Shown piece after piece: positions 60,356 to 64,000 of a stretch of DNA of 64,000 bases (positions within the stretch are counted from its first letter, which is position 1; every line of letters begins with the position of its first letter). The DNA is taken from positions 14,075,557-14,139,556 of the forward strand of contig NC_092320.1 in NCBI RefSeq assembly GCF_036785885.1, given 5' to 3'. The position numbers and the translations under genes were made by a program. The notes beneath the pieces are model-generated. The model made no database searches. It had not been told where the DNA came from and worked only from the letters and a program-made list of their open reading frames with translations. This stretch comes from Coffea arabica. Taxonomy: Eukaryota > Streptophyta > Magnoliopsida > Gentianales > Rubiaceae.

Positions 60356-62107
60356 CCTGGTTTATCTACTTTGGGGCAGGCAATGATAATGTTACTTCTT
60401 CTGTAACACCTCTATCAACTGCTATTCAGCCATAATTTCACATGTATAGCAGTTAGCTGCAAAGATGGTTGTGTATATAGAATTTATGCATCAAGAATTT
60501 CCTTGACTGGCGACCATGATTAATCAACTGATATCTCAATTTAGAATCCCTTGTAAAGTAGAAAAGCTAGTGTTGTGATTCTACTCTTCTCAAAATCTAA
60601 TCCAGACTATAAGTAGGGGCCATTTTGACATGAAACAAACCGGCTGAAAATTTGCTGTTCTTGGCGTGGTACTGGCCTTGTGAGGCACCTGTCTTGGGAC
60701 ACAAAGTGCCGTCATGGCTGTGAGTTTCGCATGCTGTTCATGAAAAGGGTGTCAAAACTTGTTCCATTAGCCCAGCTTTTAATGCCTGCTTTGGGACTAA
60801 CGTGACAGCATTATACTATTAACTTCGTCCAGGAGTTGTTGGCCTCATTTAAATGTGATTGAAAACTTATGTACAGGACCCCAATTCCTTCAAGGACAGG
60901 GACCAAGTGAATTTACTCTACTGAGGATGTGAAGTTTTGGGCGCGGACTTGAGTAGAGCAATCGTTCGCGTGTGCCTGGCTACACTTGAGAAGAGGCTGG
61001 CTTAGAGACGCCTCCGTCACCACACCAAACGTTGACGGCATTTAAATATAAGCTATTTAGTCGTTCCAATATATTTGAACAGCAGGACATTTTTAGCATG
61101 GTGGTTGTGACTACTCATCGCTGTCGTGACAATTTTGGAGCTTTCTTCTAAGTAACAGACAGCATAGAGGAGTTCGAAGAGGGAAATTGCTCTTAACTTG
61201 TACATTACTCTGTAATTCATCTCGCTTGCCAACCAAAACCTTGTCAGCAAATGATCCAGACTTTAGTACCACCCACCATATGATAGGTTCAAGGAACAGT
61301 GATACAATGTACCCGGGCGTCTGGCGAACTTGTAATCTATCATATAAACTTCCCAGTAATGAAAGATGGATGACGAAAACAGGATGTTTTACCTATTATG
61401 CTTAAGTCAACAAAAGAGTAGAATGCAAGAATTGAAGGAAAATAGGATGTTTTACCTACATTCGGTGAACAAAGGATAACAAGAACCGAAACCTTTCATG
61501 CAAATTCAAGCAGTAAGCAGCTTCCTTTGAATAAAAAAGTTTTAACGCTTAAATTGCTGCCATCTTCTTTGTTAGATTTACTTTAGGCACCACACCACAT
61601 CAAACATACTAGACAGCCATTCTGCAATTATTCATGCAAGACAAGACGTACATATTGATGTAAGAGGAAGCCGTGATCTTTTCCTCTAAGCTTGTATAAA
61701 ATCAAAGGCAGCAATTGCACAAAGCTGAACGTTACGCATAAAACAATTTCTCAAGATAAGTACTGAGAAAACATAACAGGCCTCTATTGCTCTCAGATTG
61801 CCCATATCAAAGTCAACTAAACTTGACAAGCACAAGAAACTCTCTGTTTAGCTTACCATTTTGATTAATTAGTGCACAACAATGTACATGATGAAGCAGC
61901 CAATCCTATGCTATTCCAGCACTATCAATCAGTCTAACCTACTAAAAAGCCATACAAACAGCTAGATAAATGAAGCATACCTATATTTGACAAGGAAACA
62001 CACAAGGAGATAAAATCAAGCAAAGAGAGCATCTTATCCAAAAGATACTTTTTCTTTATGCCATCCAGTCCTACTCACTATCTTTGCTCAGACTGGAGAC
62101 TGGAATT
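60356..62107. other. Intergenic region between convergent glycosylase and WRKY genes
   Basis: About 1.75 kb containing the two 3' flanks. No gene, element or strong repeat is seen. Short open frames here have no recognisable content. Confidence 0.6.
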
Positions 62108-64000
62108 TCAGCAAGGCTTGATTTCAAACCCAATACTTAACAGAGTTCTAGCAGATTCAACGTTCTTCTCACCTCCACATTCCAATGTCTGACCTTTCAG
62201 TCCACCTTCTTTGTCTACTGACCACTGGGTGGCAGATACTTGATTCTGGATGGTTTCAGATTTTACTACCTGCACAGTGCTCATTGAAGCAGGAGCAGCA
62301 GCAGCAACAAGTGGAGCACTAGGTGGGCCATGACGTTTCTTTGGTACTGGCATGTCATGATCATGTACACCTTTGTAGGTTATTATGACAGCATTTGTGT
62401 TATCTTTGGCCCTCTCAATGTGCTTTCGAACTGGACATCCTGCTGAAGTACACCTATAATAGTTCCTGAAATTCATTGATTTGAGATGAAACCAACCAAT
62501 AAACATGTAGGTCTGGTAGACAACAAGAAAAAAAAAAAAAAAAGAATGTCAGAAGACTTCCAATTATTGCTCAGCTAAGAAAACAATCGAATCCAAGCAC
62601 TGGCAAGCACAAGGTCTCTCATTACATTCATTTGACACTATTTCACAGACATCTAACTTTGGGGATCAATACAACCAAAAAGACACTCTTGGTGAACCTA
62701 AACGGAATTCGGGATATCCTGTGAATGTATATAGTTTTTTGATTACGGGTGAAATTTAGCACAATAATCACTGTATCTTTCCATTATTCTAGCAAAATAT
62801 CTGTCTCAAAAACAACAAAGGCTAAAGCATTGGTGCATGTCAGGGCTACACGTAAAGTGCTCCGCTCGTGTCTTAAATATATATACAGTTGTGCACATTA
62901 ATTGAGACGTATTCATCCATTGATTCAGTTGTATGACCAGTATTAAGTCCTTCATGTATGATATTAAACAACAAGCCACTAACTGCTAGCTTCTTCATGT
63001 CTCACTGCCGTCACTTCTAAAACTTTCTCTTTTCCTCCATTTAACTGCTAAGATATCACATTTAGCAGCAACTTATCCACCAATGTTTCTCTTGAAGTCC
63101 TCAGTTTACAAACTGTATCAGATAGTTTTTCCTTTGCAGTCTTAGGATAACACCACAATCAGTCAACATTTAGAAATCTTCATTCATCTTAAGGCATGGA
63201 AGCAACTAATTTTGTTTCTGCAATCTAACAATTTTAGTACCTCATGAAGTCAATCTTTGTTCTTCTTTGGATAGGACTTGAAATGTCTTGAGTTTTCTCC
63301 TTAAACTATTTAATGGATAAAAGCTTAGTAATATAGCAATTAGCACTGTCAGTGATTACTCCTATCATGCACACATAATAACACATAATAAGCAGGACAG
63401 GATACATCTCAGAGAAGAAAAAAATTGTTGAAAGTAGAATCCCAACTGCACCATTCCTTTTCACTTTCTAGTAGGAATTCATGTTTATTTCTTGTAAACC
63501 TTGGCCATCTTACTAATCAGAATGCTGACCTCTACACACAGGTTTCTACTCTCACAATTTGCCTTTAACTTTTCTTCCAGTGTTTAGTTCAGAAAATCAT
63601 CCCCTCCAGTTATCAGGTATCAAATAGACAGTGCATGACAACACAACATCAAGTACCAATTTATGCCTGTGAAGGGAGCAATCTCTAATCTCTAATTCCT
63701 TCTAACAGGACCTAGGCAAAGGAAAATGTTTGAGCAAGACTTGTAAGGTGGATAAGCTGGATACTTCTAGCATTTGCTTCTTGTCATATATGGGTAGACT
63801 ATAAGGAACATCAAGATTCCCTCGCTTGAAGTTAAACTCAACTCAAAGGACACTCCAACATTCACTTTTTAACAGCAAAGTGTGAGAAACAAAAGCAGAA
63901 TAATACATCACAAGAATTTCTTTAAGATCTCATATCATAATAGAAAACATTTTACCTTGGATGAGGATTCCCCTTGACCATCTTTTGCCCATACTTCCGC
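62108..64000 (-). CDS. WRKY: WRKY transcription factor, group I C-terminal part (WRKY32-like), partial
   Basis: Nuclear W-box-binding factor, cut at the window edge. Visible coding parts are 64000-63956 and the last exon 62465-62108. The first gives [15 protein letters not shown], joined in frame (AG/G) to [42 protein letters not shown]. Together these form the WRKY motif and the C2H2 zinc ligands (CX4CX22-23HXH) of a C-terminal group I domain. The intron interrupts the domain after the PR codon, the conserved R-type position. The wording [28 protein letters not shown] fits WRKY32-like proteins. After the domain lies an Ala/Pro stretch and 65 or so unremarkable residues to a TGA at 62108-62110. 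The intron (62466-63955, 1.5 kb) contains no recognisable feature. The upstream domain is outside the window. Confidence 0.93.

Overview
The window is nuclear DNA from a flowering plant. Genes are split by many short GT-AG introns, and intergenic DNA is AT-rich and full of small inverted-repeat transposons, microsatellites and poly-A/poly-T runs. All recognised proteins are plant-type: a CNGC channel, a plastid-type leucine aminopeptidase, a WRKY factor, and a captured D6PK-type kinase piece. Protein resemblance suggests a eudicot, perhaps an asterid. That is a weak inference made from memory, with no database search.

Layout. (1) 3897-14244, + strand: cyclic nucleotide-gated channel, group II (CNGC5/6-like), 7 coding exons, 739 aa, with a Mutator-like element in its 4.5 kb fifth intron. 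(2) 18398-22436, - strand: TM9/endomembrane-70 protein (TMN8-10-like), 7 exons, 642 aa. (3) 22.5-29.1 kb: repeat-rich intergenic DNA with a 1 kb inverted-repeat element enclosing a long pyrimidine tract, a MITE, a poly-C run and a cluster of GAGCTCGCATT palindromes. (4) 29119-33656, - strand: endonuclease/exonuclease/phosphatase-fold protein, 7 exons, 310 aa, with an apparent U12-type AT-AC intron and several degenerate catalytic motifs. (5) 36265-43137, - strand: M17 leucine aminopeptidase, 10 exons, 587 aa. Its promoter plus exon 1 has been tandemly duplicated, leaving a dead exon-1 copy inside intron 1. (6) 45017-46654: a Pack-MULE with 247-bp terminal inverted repeats and a perfect 9-bp target duplication. 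It carries a D6PK-type AGC kinase C-terminal fragment and a RING-ligase-like N-terminal fragment, head to head. (7) 46892-50182, + strand: proteasome assembly chaperone PSMD9/Nas2, 5 exons, 217 aa, with a GC-AG first intron. The Pack-MULE ends 237 bp before its start codon. (8) 54522-55822: another non-autonomous MULE with a 9-bp target duplication. (9) 57018-60355, + strand: DNA-3-methyladenine glycosylase I, 5 exons, 380 aa. (10) 62108-64000, - strand: the 3' part of a group I WRKY factor (WRKY32-like), cut by the window edge.

The genes are unrelated housekeeping, signalling and regulatory loci with no common pathway. What ties the window together is transposon activity, above all gene-fragment capture by a Mutator-like element next to the PSMD9 promoter. 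Exon boundaries were placed by hand from reading frame, splice consensus and family knowledge. Every multi-exon model listed keeps frame through all its junctions.
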